The notes under the pieces were generated by a model. The model was not told the DNA's origin, ran no database searches, and saw only the letters and a list, made by a program, of their open reading frames with translations. From Brucella cytisi (GTDB taxonomy: Bacteria; Pseudomonadota; Alphaproteobacteria; Rhizobiales; Rhizobiaceae), in assembly GCA_012103075.1 (NCBI GenBank), contig JAAVLQ010000001.1, positions 806,001-870,000 on the forward strand: a DNA stretch of 64,000 nucleotides. Direction: 5' to 3'. This document shows positions 53,601 through 64,000 of this stretch, piece by piece. Position 1 is the first letter of the stretch; every line of letters starts with the position of its first letter. Made by a program: the position numbers and the translations under genes.

Positions 53601-55792
53601 ATGGCAGAAGTCGATCCGTTATCAAGGGACGCAGATATTGATATCGGCGCGCTGTTCTCCAGCTTGCGCCGCCACGGGCTGTTCATTGTCGTTGGCGCGC
53701 TTCTCATGGCGGCAGCCGCATGGGCCATCTGCCTTCTTCTGACACCGGATTATCGCGCTGAAGCGCGCATCATGATCGAGGCCCGCGAATCCATCTATAC
53801 CCGCCCTAATGGCGAGACAGCGGCCGAGAGACCTGTCTTCGACGCCGAAGGTGTGAAGAGCCAGTCGAGGTGTTCTCCTCCGGCGATCTTCTCAAGAAAG
53901 TTTCTGACGAACTCAAGCTGACCAGTAACGAAGCCTTCACGACGACGGAAGTGAAGCCGTGGACCCGCGTTCTCATCCTGCTCGGCATGCGCACCGATCC
54001 CGCGCGGCTGACGCCGGAAGAGCGCGTTCTACAGAAGCTTCGCAAGAACATGCAGGTTTTGCCGTAAGCGCTTCGCGCGTCATCGCGGTGCAATATAATT
54101 CGGCAAGTCCTGAGACGGCCAAGAACGTCGCCAATGCACTGGCCAATCAATACATCATGTTTCAGCAGGCCGCGAAGCTGGAGTCGAATGACGACGCCAC
54201 CGGCTGGCTCGCACCCGAAATTGACGACCTGCGCAACCGCGTTCGCGATGCGGAAAAGAAGGTTGCGGATTACCGCGCTTCGCGTGGGCTACTGATCGGG
54301 CAGAGCAACAGCACCATTGCAACACAACAGCTCTCGGAAGTATCGACCGAACTCACACGGGTTCGCACCAGCCGCGCTTCAGCAGAAGCCAAGGCGGAAA
54401 GCATTCGTAAGTCGCTGGCTTCCGGCGCGCCCATCGATACGCTGCCGGACGTTGTCGCTTCCGGCATGATGCAGCGCCTTGCCGAAAGACGCATTCAGGT
54501 CAACGCCCAGATCGCCGATCTTTCTACGACACTTCTCGAAGGCCATCCCCGCATCAAGGCACTACGCTCGCAGCTCGCCGATCTCGACCAGCAGATCAGG
54601 ATTGAAGGCCGCAAGCTCGTAGCAAGCCTTGATAATGAAGTTTCAGCGGCAAAGCTTCGCGAGGACGAACTCAATCGTGAACTTAACCGCGTGAAGGCAC
54701 AGGCGGCGCAAGCAGGCGATCAGGAAGTTGAATTGCGCGCATTGGAGCGCGAAGCAACGGCGCAACGCCAGCTGCTGGAAACCTATCTGACGCGCTATCG
54801 CGAAGCCGCGTCGCGTACCGACCGGAATTATGTGCCGGTTGATGCCCGAGTTTTTTTCATCCGCCGAAGCACCCGCAGTGCCCTACTATCCGATGATATT
54901 ACCGATTGTCGGTTCAACTTTTGCGGCTGGCCTGCTCTTGCTGTCGATTTTTGTTCTCCTGCGTGAATTGTTCAGTGGGCGTGCATTCGTGACGGCGGAT
55001 GGCCAAAGGGTTGCAGCGGTCGAAGAAATTGAAATGCCGGTTATTGCTGCCGCCGCGAAAGCCGCTGCCGTGCCGCCGTCGAGATCCGAACGTCTTGATA
55101 ACGTTTCCGAGGAAACAATCGCGGCGCCACACCGTTCATGGACTATGCCGTTTGCGGCGAAGCCGCAGTTTTCCGAAACAAGGAAATCCGTGGAGGAGTT
55201 TCCGATGTCCAAACAGCGTGAGACGACACCGCGCAATCCCAACGGTGTAGAGGCGGTTGCCGATCTGCTAGTTAGCGGAAAGCTGAAACGTATTGTGGTC
55301 GTTTCTCCCGAGGGAGATAAAGCGTCAGCGGGAACAGTGCGTCTGCTGCGTGAATTCGCCGACCGTGGCAAACGCGCGATTCTCGTGGACATGACCGCGC
55401 AGGGAACCGTTGGGCTTGCCATGCTGGACGGTACGCATCTGCCCGGCATTACTGAGCTTTTGACCGGTGAGCGTCGCTTCAACGAGGTCATCCACAGTGA
55501 CCGGTTCTCGCAGGCGCATGTAGTCCCGCTGGGCGAGGCAGATCCCGAAATTGCCATGCGTTCGGCCGACCGGTTGCCGCTCATTCTGGATGCGCTGGAA
55601 ACGGTCTATGATTTCGTTGTGGTGGAATGCGGTCCGTCATCTTCGGAACAGATTCGACGCATCGCCGATGGACCTGCTTCCGTGGTGATGAGCATTGTTG
55701 ACCCAGACGATAAGGGCGTTGCGCTTGCTGCTCTCGATCTCGATCAGGGTGGTTATGAAGACGTCGTCATTCTGATGGACGAAACTGCCTGA
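53601..55792 (+). CDS. Polysaccharide chain-length determinant with degenerate BY-kinase domain, Wzc/ExoP-like (three frameshifts)
   Basis: About 730 aa inner-membrane protein: cytoplasmic N-terminus, first span LFIVVGALLMAAAAWAICLL, Wzz domain with coiled coil (DDLRNRVRDAEKKVADYRAS, LRSQLADLDQQIRIEG), second span MILPIVGSTFAAGLLLLSIF, then a P-loop domain VVVSPEGDKASAGTVRLLRE, RAILVDMTAQGTVG. The Walker A lacks the normal GKS/T and there is no Tyr-rich tail, so kinase activity is doubtful. Missing G near 53864, missing T in TTTT 54056-54059, surplus T in the T-run 54851-54857. Confidence 0.85.
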
Positions 55793-55846
55793 TTGTTGAA
55801 TCTGATTCTGTAACAGTGCTTTAGGTGGCGTTCCTGAATCAGATTG

Positions 55847-56990
55847 CTAACACTCTCTACCTTTTGCGAACCTGCTGCGCAGCGTCTTGGTCAGGCTCCA
55901 AAGACGCGGGTTGCGCTTGAGACTTCCGGCAATCGCATCGCGGGCTGATTGCAGCGTCGTAAAAAGTTTGCCCCCGGCGCAGACAGTGGTACCAGCGTGT
56001 CATAGATCGTGCGTTCGATGTCGCACCATTCGCGCTTGTACGGCTCATCACCAATACCGAAACTGTAGATTGAGCGACCTTCGTCGCAACTGCGGCTGAT
56101 ATCCTCGAAGAAGAGAAATTCACCCGGACTAGCCGTCGTCAACTCGTCTTCTGCGATTGCGGCGAATTCCACGGTCGAGCCCGTATCGCCAAACTGCTTT
56201 CCGATGATCGAGCGCACGGTCCCACCAACTTCGAGAAAGCGCAGTTCGTTCAGTTCCTGACTTTTTGCCAATTCTTCGCCGAATAGAGTTTTGAAGAAAT
56301 TACGCACATTCTCATCGGCGAAAGGATCACGGATTCCCATCTTCCGGAAGCGCTGTGCCTTCATCGCAAAATAGAGATCGAGAATATTGTCTGCCTCCGT
56401 GCGATTCTGAGGCCCGGCAATTCTCCAGCCACCGCTTTCCTCGTAGCGACGACTGTGCTGGCGATGCTTTTTAGTTTTCGCTTGCGATTGGCGTAATCAA
56501 GCACCGCATCGAAGCCGCCATCAAGCGAGGCGGCGAGAACCGGATTTGGGTTGGGCTCCATTCCGAGAGTAAGCAGCGGATTGGCCGTGCCTTGGAGTTC
56601 CGAAAGCTGGCGTGTCAGTGACAGCGCATCGATATCGGATCGTGCTTTGCGGATCGTCTCTATCAATTGCCGGACCGCCTCGCGTCCGACGACGCCACAA
56701 TATTCCTTTCGCAGCCGTGGAAATTGCAATTGGCGTGGTTTCCACCGGGATAACGCACAATTTTCGCGCCGCTCTGGCTTACGACTTCCAGCGGCACAAG
56801 CAGGATAGGACCATTGCCGTCAAAAGTCCGACGACGAAACTGTCGGCATTGACGATTGCGCGCCAACTATCGATCCACAAGAACGATTGTGGCGCACCAT
56901 GAATGGCAGCAGCATCGTTCCAGAATTGGCCAATCTCTTTGAAATCCGTCAGAATGCGTGCTGCAACGTCCCCGCCATAATCTGCAGCAT
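55847..56990 (-). CDS. GNAT acetyltransferase, CelD/BcsL family (five frameshifts)
   Basis: About 382 aa, double-GNAT protein of the type found in cellulose and other polysaccharide loci. Visible: DFKEIGQFWNDAAAIHGAPQ, ILLVPLEVVSQSGAKIVRYP, KKHRQHSRRYEESGGWRIAG, DLYFAMKAQRFRKMGIRDPF and RSIYSFGIGDEPYKREW, which place it in Pfam Acetyltransf_6. Missing bases opposite CCCC 56970-56973, AAAA 56822-56825, GG 56718, TTTTT 56468-56472 and CCCCC 55971-55975. Start is uncertain; ATG at 56990 follows GAGG closely. Probably modifies the exopolysaccharide. Confidence 0.75.
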
Positions 56991-56992
56991 CC

Positions 56993-57219
56993 TCAAATGG
57001 GATTAATGTTGTTTTTTCGCGGTGGCTGCGCCATCCACCAGATGATGCCCATAGCTGGCAGAACCCACAGAATACCGGTCACGAAGAAATAGACGAGATG
57101 CACCCGGGCGCTCGATTCAGCGAGATGCGCCACGGCGATAATGGTCGCGAACACCGCATAGATGATGACCAGCGAAACTAGCAAAAAGTACCGATCAGTT
57201 TCTTCAGCCGAACGGGCAT
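56993..57219 (-). CDS. DUF2842 family membrane protein (one frameshift)
   Basis: 75-aa two-helix protein: MPVRLKKLIGTFLLVSLVII, YAVFATIIAVAHLAE, VYFFVTGILWVLPAMGIIWW and a short basic tail. This family often lies beside ctaA in alphaproteobacteria, as here (divergent). ATG at 57219 follows AAGGAGAA. A T is missing opposite AAAAA 57183-57187. Function unknown. Confidence 0.85.
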
Positions 57220-57516
57220 GGCGCAGTTCTCCTTTTCCCGGCACATCACTAGCGCGTGAGAAGGGGTAGTGAAAGGGCAAAAACGCGGCGGCATGTCGCG
57301 TGGTGGCAACTTGTAACGCGTTCGCCTATGCGGCATGTATCCCTTCGTGTCTGTTCCAAAATTCGCCATGCCGGTCTGCAAATGGCAATTTTTCTGCGTT
57401 CCGGTGCTCACGTACTTTGAGTACGCTCCGCTCCGGTACTTGAAAATCACCATTTTCGCCACAGCCTGACGCTTTTTGGTCCAGACACCTCGGCTCAATA
57501 TCGAAGGGTGAATGGC
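57220..57516. other. DUF2842-ctaA divergent intergenic region
   Basis: 297 bases, a third of it taken by the family B repeat at 57363-57459. Promoters for both genes should flank the repeat. Confidence 0.5.
57363..57459 (-). repeat. Palindromic intergenic repeat, family B (copy 2)
   Basis: Complement aligns with 33737-33831 throughout. The middle holds a near-perfect dyad GAGCGTACTCAAAGTACGTG. One copy is between operon genes, the other between divergent genes. Confidence 0.7.
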
Positions 57517-58590
57517 ATGACGGCAGCAACGGCGCAGCGTGTAGGGCAGGGGTTCAGGTCATCGAAAGAGGACCGCGACCGCCGCCTTGTGCGTTACTGG
57601 CTTTATGCGGTGTTCGTCGTGCTGATTGCCATCGTCATGGTCGGTGGGGCGACCCGCATGACAGGATCGGGTCTGTCGATCACCGAATGGAAGCCCATTC
57701 ATGGTGTCATCCCGCCGCTTAACCACGCCGAATGGCTGGAGGAGTTCGACAAGTACCGTCAGATTCCGCAATACCAGCAGATTAACAAGGGAATGTCCCT
57801 TGAAGCGTTTCAGTCGATCTTCTGGTGGGAATGGGCGCACCGTATGCTGGCCCGCTTTGTCGGTTTTCTGGTTGCTGTTCCGTTGGCCTTTTTCTGGGTG
57901 ACAGGGCGTCTCAAGGGCGGCCTCAAATATCGCATGTTGGGCCTGCTCGCGCTCGGCAGTTTGCAGGGCGCGATTGGCTGGTGGATGGTCGCTTCAGGCC
58001 TGAGTGAACTGACAAGCGTCAGCCAGTACCGCCTCGCAATCCATCTGACGACAGCCTGTGTTATCATAACGGCAGTTTTCTATATCGCGCGAGGGCTCGT
58101 TACCTATAGCGAGCGACCGGCGGAACGATCAATCCAGCGCTTTGCCGGATGGATCGTATTCGCTGTACTTGTGCAGATATATCTGGGTGGTCTCGTGGCG
58201 GGGCTTCATGCCGGTCTGACCTATAATACATGGCCGCTGATGGATGGCGCCGTCATCCCGTCCGACCTGTTCATCCAGTCGCCATGGTGGCGCAACCTGT
58301 TCGAAAATCCGAAGACAGTGCAGTTCGTACACCGCATGTTCGCCTATACGATTCTGGTTCTGGCCGTCCTGCATTCCCTGCAGGTCTGGAAGCAGGCATC
58401 CGGCACCACCCATGCGCGCCGCACGATTGTGCTTCTCGGGCTGATTTTGGTGCAAGCAGCGATTGGCATCGCCACGCTTCTGATGAGCGTTCCATTGCAT
58501 CTGGGCCTGACACACCAGTTCTTCGCGTTGATCGTGCTGGCTTTTGCAGTTGCGCACTGGCGCGCAACCAAAGGTGCTTACGAGGGATAA
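57517..58590 (+). CDS. ctaA: Heme A synthase (COX15/CtaA)
   Basis: Converts heme O to heme A for cytochrome aa3. Intact 357 aa, eight membrane spans, type-2 (alphaproteobacterial/mitochondrial) form: [20 protein letters not shown], heme-ligand His in [70 protein letters not shown] and [15 protein letters not shown] at 57517 after AAGGG; a GTG three codons earlier is possible. Confidence 0.95.
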   Translation: MTAATAQRVGQGFRSSKEDRDRRLVRYWLYAVFVVLIAIVMVGGATRMTGSGLSITEWKPIHGVIPPLNHAEWLEEFDKYRQIPQYQQINKGMSLEAFQSIFWWEWAHRMLARFVGFLVAVPLAFFWVTGRLKGGLKYRMLGLLALGSLQGAIGWWMVASGLSELTSVSQYRLAIHLTTACVIITAVFYIARGLVTYSERPAERSIQRFAGWIVFAVLVQIYLGGLVAGLHAGLTYNTWPLMDGAVIPSDLFIQSPWWRNLFENPKTVQFVHRMFAYTILVLAVLHSLQVWKQASGTTHARRTIVLLGLILVQAAIGIATLLMSVPLHLGLTHQFFALIVLAFAVAHWRATKGAYEG

Positions 58591-59411
58591 GTTCTTTGGC
58601 GCAAATGCTTGAGCGCGGAGGCGATCTTCAGTTCCCGCGCTTCGTCCGCGTCGTTACCGTCTTCACGATGCCATGCGGCTGAGAGACAGCCATAGGCAAA
58701 GGCATAATCCAGAATATAGGCCGGTTCGCGCCCGATGATCGGCGCGAAATGTTCAGCCATGAGCCGGGCGCGCTCAAGGTCGAGGCAGAGATCATCCCGG
58801 TCGAGCGGATTGTAGAAGATATTGGCTGCATCGAACGCTGCGTCGCCAACAAGCCCGTGTGGATCGATGGCGAGCCAGCCACGCGGTCCCTTGATGATGT
58901 TTTCATGGTGAATGTCACCATGCAGTGGAATGGCCTCGTGCGGCGTTGCCAGTAGACGCTTTGCGATTGTCGTGCCTTCCGCATAGACCGTGCTTTCATT
59001 TGTCACAGCGAAGAGACCGGAAAAATGCCTGTCCAGTGGCTGCAAGTCAGCCGGTATCGGGGCAGGAGAGGGTGTATGCAGAGCGTTGAGAATTTCGCCG
59101 AATATCTGCAGACATTCGGTATCCTTCTCACGTTTCAGGTGTTCATCGAGATGATAGTCGCCCGCATATTCGAGCAACATCGATGTACCCTTGAGGCCGT
59201 ATAATCGTGCCGCGCCATGACCGTCCTGCCAGTCCAGATAATGCGCACCGCGCAGCTCTTCCATTCCGGCTGGTTTCAATTGCTTGATGACAAAAACCTC
59301 ATCTGGATGGTCGATGCGTTTGACCTTCCAGACGAGGCTTGAATGCGTATCTGCCAGAGGCTCATAGGAGCCGATACTCCATTCGTTGGGAAATACCGGC
59401 TTCTTCGTCAT
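58578..59411 (-). CDS. Aminoglycoside/hydroxyurea-type phosphotransferase (APH(6)-like)
   Basis: Intact 277-aa kinase-fold protein: [11 protein letters not shown] (ATP-binding Lys), [18 protein letters not shown] (catalytic Asp and Asn) and [15 protein letters not shown] (metal-binding Asp). Belongs to the streptomycin 6-kinase/APH_6_hur family; chromosomal members need not confer resistance. Its ATG overlaps the argC stop (TGATG), so it is cotranscribed with argC, which hints at a housekeeping role. Confidence 0.85.
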   Translation of the reverse strand: MTKKPVFPNEWSIGSYEPLADTHSSLVWKVKRIDHPDEVFVIKQLKPAGMEELRGAHYLDWQDGHGAARLYGLKGTSMLLEYAGDYHLDEHLKREKDTECLQIFGEILNALHTPSPAPIPADLQPLDRHFSGLFAVTNESTVYAEGTTIAKRLLATPHEAIPLHGDIHHENIIKGPRGWLAIDPHGLVGDAAFDAANIFYNPLDRDDLCLDLERARLMAEHFAPIIGREPAYILDYAFAYGCLSAAWHREDGNDADEARELKIASALKHLRQRTYPS

Positions 59412-60344
59412 CAGGCTTTACCAAGCATGAGGTTCATGTTCTGGACGGCTGCGCCCGATGCACCTTTGCCAAGATTGTCGAGCAGCGCCACCAGATTGAC
59501 CTTTCCATCGCCTTCAGTACCGAAGACGAAAAGCCTCATGCCGTCCGGCCGGCAAGTTCTTCCGCATCGACGCGCGCCAGTCCGGCGCTTTCTTCAAGCG
59601 GCACGACTTCTACGATGTCCTGACCGGCATAGTGATCGGTCAGCGCGGAATGAATCTTTGCAAGCGATGGCGTTCCCTCAAGTTCGGTTAGGAATAGGGG
59701 AGCCTGTACGATCATGCCCTGCGGAAACGCCCGACACTTGGGCTGAAGATCGGGCAGCGATCCAGACGGCCATGTAACTGCAGTTCCGGCACGTGCTTGT
59801 GTTTGAGCGACAGGCCATAGAGGAAGTTGTTTGCGGCAAGATGCTCCGGATGGTTCTTGTCTTCCATCTGCGCAATCATCTGCTTGCCGCCGCCCGTATA
59901 GCCGGAGACGGCATTGACGCTGACCGGATAGTCGGCAGGCAGCAAGCCCGCATCGCGCAGCGGACGGACAAGTGCAATCGCACCTGTCGGATAGCAGCCC
60001 GGATTGGCGACGAGGCGCGCCTCGGCGATACGTTCACGCTGACCCTTGGCCAATTCGGCGAAACCATAGGCCCAGTCCGGATGCACGCGATGGGCGGTCG
60101 ACGTATCGATGATGCGGGTCGAGTTATGGCCTTCGAGCAAGGAAACAGCTTCCTTGGAAGCATCGTCTGGCAGGCACAGAATGGCAATATCGGCAGCGCG
60201 CAGATAGTCAGCGCGCAAGTCCTTGTTGCGCCGCTCGGCTTCCGGAATGGAGATCACTTCAAGATCGTCGCGCTCGGCCGGGCGGGTACGGATTTGCAAG
60301 CCGGTGGTGCCGTGTTCGCCATCAATGAAGATTTTCGGTTTCAT
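59411..60344 (-). CDS. argC: N-acetyl-gamma-glutamyl-phosphate reductase, type 2 (two frameshifts)
   Basis: Third step of arginine synthesis. About 311 aa: [17 protein letters not shown] (NADP loop), [18 protein letters not shown], active Cys in [18 protein letters not shown] and [16 protein letters not shown]; the short length marks AGPR type 2. One base missing near 59724 ([14 protein letters not shown]) and a G near 59547 ([13 protein letters not shown]). ATG at 60344 after AAAGGC. Downstream APH gene overlaps. Confidence 0.92.
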
Positions 60345-60428
60345 GCGTTTTGCCTTTGAATTCAGAAAGTTACGACAATATTTGGAATTTGCTTTCGAGC
60401 TGCTTGAATCAATCTATGAACAAGCGGC

Positions 60429-61379
60429 TCATCGTCGGTCTTTCTTCTCGGCCAGAAGGCCCAGATAGTACATTGCGATCGTCGCTCCCGCGATTGCTGT
60501 TATATCGGCATGGTCATAGGCCGGTGCAACCTCGACCACATCCGCGCCCACAAAGTCAAGAGCCGTCAGCTTGCGCAGGATGGACAGCATCTTTGCAGAC
60601 GACGGTCCACCTGCGACCGGTGTGCCGGTTCCCGGTGCAAAGGCCGGATCGAGGCAGTCGATATCGAATGTCAGATAGGTCTTCCTGCCATCGGTGCGTT
60701 TCAGAATTTCATCGGCAATCGCCACCGCCGACATGTCCTCAACCTCATGGCCATAAATGATCTTAATGCCGCAATCTTCCGGCGCGTGCGTACGGATACC
60801 AATCTGAATCGAGTGAGCGGGATCGATAATGCCGTCGCGCACCGCACGGGCCACGAAAGAGCCGTGATCGATGCGCTTGCCGTCGTCAAACCACGTATCC
60901 TGATGCGCATCGAACTGAACGAGTGCCAGCGGACCATATTTCGAGGCATGGGCCTTGAGCAGCGGCAATGTGATGAAATGGTCGCCACCAAGTGTCAGCA
61001 AGAACGCATTCGATTTCAGGATTTTCCTCGCTTCGCGCTCGACAGTGGCAGGCGTCTTGGTGTGGTTGCCATAGTCTAGCAGGCAGTCGCCATAGTCGAT
61101 CACGGCGAGGTTCTCGAAAAGATCGCGTTGAAACGGATATTGCGGATCATTGTCGAAGATCGCTGATGCCCGGCGAATTGCCTGCGGACCGAAACGCGCG
61201 CCGGGCCTATTGGATACGGCTGCATCGAACGGAATGCCCCAGACAACGGCGTCTGCGCCCTTCAGCGACTTCGTGTACATACGCCGCATGAACGACAACA
61301 CACCGGCGTGGGTCGGGTCCGTTGCTACGCTTGTCAGGCTGCGGGCAGTGATCGCGTGGTCGATGGTCTTTGAAGGCAT
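60429..61379 (-). CDS. speB: Agmatinase (ureohydrolase family)
   Basis: Intact 316 aa. Mn-binding motifs LTLGGDHFITLPLLKA, LVQFDAHQDTWFDDG and LTFDIDCLDPAFAPGTGTPV are all present, with the agmatinase-like GGPSSAKMLSILRKL. Hydrolyses agmatine to putrescine and urea; guanidinobutyrase or other guanidino substrates are possible within this family. Upstream of argC on the same strand, the order seen in Rhizobiales. Confidence 0.88.
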   Translation of the reverse strand: MPSKTIDHAITARSLTSVATDPTHAGVLSFMRRMYTKSLKGADAVVWGIPFDAAVSNRPGARFGPQAIRRASAIFDNDPQYPFQRDLFENLAVIDYGDCLLDYGNHTKTPATVEREARKILKSNAFLLTLGGDHFITLPLLKAHASKYGPLALVQFDAHQDTWFDDGKRIDHGSFVARAVRDGIIDPAHSIQIGIRTHAPEDCGIKIIYGHEVEDMSAVAIADEILKRTDGRKTYLTFDIDCLDPAFAPGTGTPVAGGPSSAKMLSILRKLTALDFVGADVVEVAPAYDHADITAIAGATIAMYYLGLLAEKKDRR

Positions 61380-61417
61380 GGCTATTACCCGGATAGTGTC
61401 AGATTTCTATAGCGGTT

Positions 61418-61777
61418 TCATTCGCTTTTGGCATCAAATCCATAAGCCCGATCCACGCGACCGATACGCACGCGATAGGTTTCATACCACTTCTGACGCC
61501 CGAGCTTCTGGGCCACCAAATGGTCCACGTCGCGCTTCCATGCATGGATACTGTCTTCGTCTGCCCAGAAAGAATTGGTGATGCCGAAGCCTTCCGCATC
61601 TCGTGCGCTTTCAATGCCTAGATAGCCCGGCTGTTTCGCTGCAAGTTCACCCATCTGCAGCGCCATGTCGCCATAGCCGTTGTCGTTGTCAACGACACGC
61701 TGCGAAGCAAAGGTGACAATCAAATAAGGAGGCTCTGGTGTGACCGCAAAACGGGTCGATGCTGCAGACGAGGACAT
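61418..61777 (-). CDS. Antibiotic biosynthesis monooxygenase (ABM) domain protein
   Basis: Intact 119 aa dimeric ferredoxin-like fold: PPYLIVTFASQRVVDNDNGY, LAAKQPGYLGIESARDAEGF and ITNSFWADEDSIHAWKRDVD are typical ABM segments with the conserved Trp. Function not predictable. ATG at 61777; 38 bases ahead of speB, likely one transcript. Confidence 0.82.
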   Translation of the reverse strand: MSSSAASTRFAVTPEPPYLIVTFASQRVVDNDNGYGDMALQMGELAAKQPGYLGIESARDAEGFGITNSFWADEDSIHAWKRDVDHLVAQKLGRQKWYETYRVRIGRVDRAYGFDAKSE

Positions 61778-61889
61778 GGTCTTATCCGTTCGTGAAAGTG
61801 GTCGGAGATGCTTCAGCTTTTCCTACTCATGACGGCTATCGAACCCGCTTGCAACTGTGATGAAGCCGCACTGCCGCCCACATTGTTGA

Positions 61890-62689
<800 letters not shown>

Positions 62690-62710
62690 AATCTGGTTTT
62701 GAACGAAAAC

Positions 62711-62738
62711 AAAAAGCGGACCCGAAGGTCCGCTTTTC
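62711..62738. terminator. Bidirectional terminator, phosphatase/rpsI
   Basis: AAAAAGCGGACC-CGAA-GGTCCGCTTTTCC between convergent genes. Confidence 0.9.
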
Positions 62739-62761
62739 CGTAAGCTCTGAAGCGATAAATA

Positions 62762-63238
62762 TTAGCGCTTGGAGAACTGGAACGAACGGCGAGCCTTGGC
62801 CTTACCGTACTTCTTACGTTCGACAACGCGGCTATCGCGGGTCAGGAAGCCACCCTTCTTGAGAACCGTGCGCAGGCCCGGTTCGTAGTAGGTGAGGGCC
62901 TTGGAGATGCCGTGACGAACAGCACCGGCCTGACCGGAGAGACCACCACCGGCAACGGTGGCAACGATGTCGAACTGCCCGGCGCGATTCGAAGCAACGA
63001 TCGGCTGCTGCAGGATCATCTGCAGGACCGGACGTGCGAAATACTTTTCGAATTCCTTGTCGTTGACGGTGATCTTGCCGGTGCCCGGCTTGACCCATAC
63101 GCGTGCAACGGCGTCCTTACGCTTGCCGGTGGCATAAGCGCGGCCCTGTGCGTCCAGCTTCTGGACGTGAACCGGAGCGGCAGCTTCGGTCGTGGCAACA
63201 GTGCCGAGTTCTTCGAGCGAGTTGAGCTGCTCAGCCAT
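62762..63238 (-). CDS. rpsI: 30S ribosomal protein S9
   Basis: Intact 158 aa with an alphaproteobacterial N-terminal extension of about 30 residues, then the S9 core [40 protein letters not shown], and the basic tail [17 protein letters not shown] that reaches the P-site tRNA. Two bases after rplM; same transcript. Confidence 0.97.
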   Translation of the reverse strand: MAEQLNSLEELGTVATTEAAAPVHVQKLDAQGRAYATGKRKDAVARVWVKPGTGKITVNDKEFEKYFARPVLQMILQQPIVASNRAGQFDIVATVAGGGLSGQAGAVRHGISKALTYYEPGLRTVLKKGGFLTRDSRVVERKKYGKAKARRSFQFSKR

Positions 63239-63240
63239 GA

Positions 63241-63705
63241 TTATGCATTCCCTTTGTTCTTGCGGTTCAGCGCGGCGACGTCGAGGACTTCCGGCTGCTG
63301 AGCTTCCTGCTGATGGTTCGGGCCTGCATAGACGCGCAGGTTCTTCATCTGACGACGACCGAGCGGACCGCGCGGGATCATACGCTCAATGGCCTTTTCA
63401 ATGACGCGTTCCGGGAAACGGCCTTCGAGAATCTGGCGAGCAGTGCGCTCTTTGATGCCGCCCGGATGACCGGTGTGCCAGTAATAGACTTTGTCTGTGT
63501 ACTTCTTGCCGGTCAGAACAACCTTGTCGGCATTGATGATTACGACATTGTCGCCATCGTCAACGTGCGGGGTGAAGGTTGCTTTGTGCTTGCCGCGCAG
63601 GCGATTGGCGACGATGGTGGCGAGACGGCCGAGCACGAGGCCTTCGGCGTCGATCAGCACCCACTTCTTCACCACTTCAGCCGGCTTCTGAGAGAAAGTT
63701 GCCAT
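63241..63705 (-). CDS. rplM: 50S ribosomal protein L13
   Basis: Intact 154 aa: [60 protein letters not shown] and [23 protein letters not shown] at 63705 follows AAGGAAG. First gene of the rplM-rpsI operon, with a prom at 63827-63855. Confidence 0.97.
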   Translation of the reverse strand: MATFSQKPAEVVKKWVLIDAEGLVLGRLATIVANRLRGKHKATFTPHVDDGDNVVIINADKVVLTGKKYTDKVYYWHTGHPGGIKERTARQILEGRFPERVIEKAIERMIPRGPLGRRQMKNLRVYAGPNHQQEAQQPEVLDVAALNRKNKGNA

Positions 63706-64000
63706 TGAAGTCTTCCTTGACTTAATCCCCGATATTAAAAAATCAGGGCTTTTTTTGTTGCTTGTGTTGGATCGTGTCCAACCCGAACGAGTGGGCACAA
63801 GATTACTTCTGCTCACTGCTGGCGGGTCGATACACAATGTCTGGGTAACCGTCAAGTCCTTTATTCATGGCTTTGTTTTAAAAGTATAGTAGAATCAATA
63901 AGTTAAACGTTTGGTATTATAATACCGTATATTTTGAGTGCTTTTATCGCGGCGGGATCGAGTAAGTTGCCGTTGCATGGGCAACCAGTTCGCTGCTTGT
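63706..64000 (-). other. rplM upstream region and window end
   Basis: 295 bases without a gene. Includes the rplM promoter, a perfect 14-base palindrome GGTATTATAATACC at 63913-63926 and AT-rich DNA around 63870-63940. Confidence 0.5.
63827..63855 (-). promoter_or_regulatory. Probable sigma-70 promoter of rplM-rpsI
   Basis: TTGACG (63855 to 63850), 17-base spacer, TATCGA (63832 to 63827). Gives a leader of about 115 bases before the rplM ATG. Confidence 0.5.

Noticed and set aside
58578-59411. Acquired aminoglycoside resistance gene
   Set aside because: Overlaps argC, shows no mobile element, and codon use matches neighbours; more likely a core chromosomal kinase-fold gene.

Overview
The window is chromosomal DNA from an alphaproteobacterium of the Brucella/Ochrobactrum group (Rhizobiales, Brucellaceae). 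This rests on gene content and order I recognise: aapJQMP, ppk-ppx, hemB-RDD-bpt beside parC, ldtR-ldtP, glyA-nrdR-ribD-ribE-ribH-nusB, plsX-fabH-ihfA-merR, rplM-rpsI, and GC-rich coding with short Brucella-type intergenic repeats. No IS element, phage gene or CRISPR array was seen.

Layout. 1-1538: metC (cut by the left edge) and a PAP2 phosphatase. 1954-6463: the general L-amino-acid ABC transporter aapJQMP. 6518-11791: small enzymes and regulators (three VOC proteins, GNAT, ArsR plus SRPBCC, HxlR), an FAD monooxygenase and a zinc-finger protein. 12019-17082: polyphosphate kinase and exopolyphosphatase, convergent with RNase D. 17372-25721: aspS, an exported protein, parC, bpt, RDD protein, hemB. 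25888-30374: acyl-CoA hydrolase, membrane protein, DUF411 metal protein, and the cell-wall pair ldtR/ldtP. 30572-35538: glyA, nrdR, riboflavin synthesis and nusB. 35894-38052: H+-pyrophosphatase. 38119-43661: bamE, a bc1 chaperone, DUF177, plsX, fabH, ihfA, merR. 43727-46834: an accessory interval between merR and a tRNA-Pro with a guanidinium exporter, a stand-alone atpB-type gene, an MBL-fold protein and an SDR. 47104-57219: ynfA-like gene and an exopolysaccharide cluster (polymerase/ligase, priming transferase, glycosyltransferase, Wza-like, Wzc-like, GNAT/CelD). 57517-63705: ctaA, APH kinase, argC, speB, ABM protein, e(P4) phosphatase, rpsI, rplM.

Most interesting biology. Both sugE (44044) and the separate atpB-type gene (44892) are preceded by paired hairpins with ACGG/ACGA loops, the hallmark of the guanidine-II (mini-ykkC) riboswitch, followed by a hairpin at the Shine-Dalgarno site. 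A guanidine switch on an exporter is expected; one on an ATP synthase subunit a gene, away from atpI/E/F and lacking the usual Asn four residues after the essential Arg, is not.

Sequence quality. About 70 single-base frameshifts (my count) break roughly half of the genes, including essential ones (aspS, parC, hemB, glyA, plsX). Most lie in homopolymer runs, and correcting one base at each restores family-length proteins. I treat them as sequencing or assembly errors and give each CDS its full intended span, listing the frameshift sites. Protein lengths quoted for such genes are after correction.
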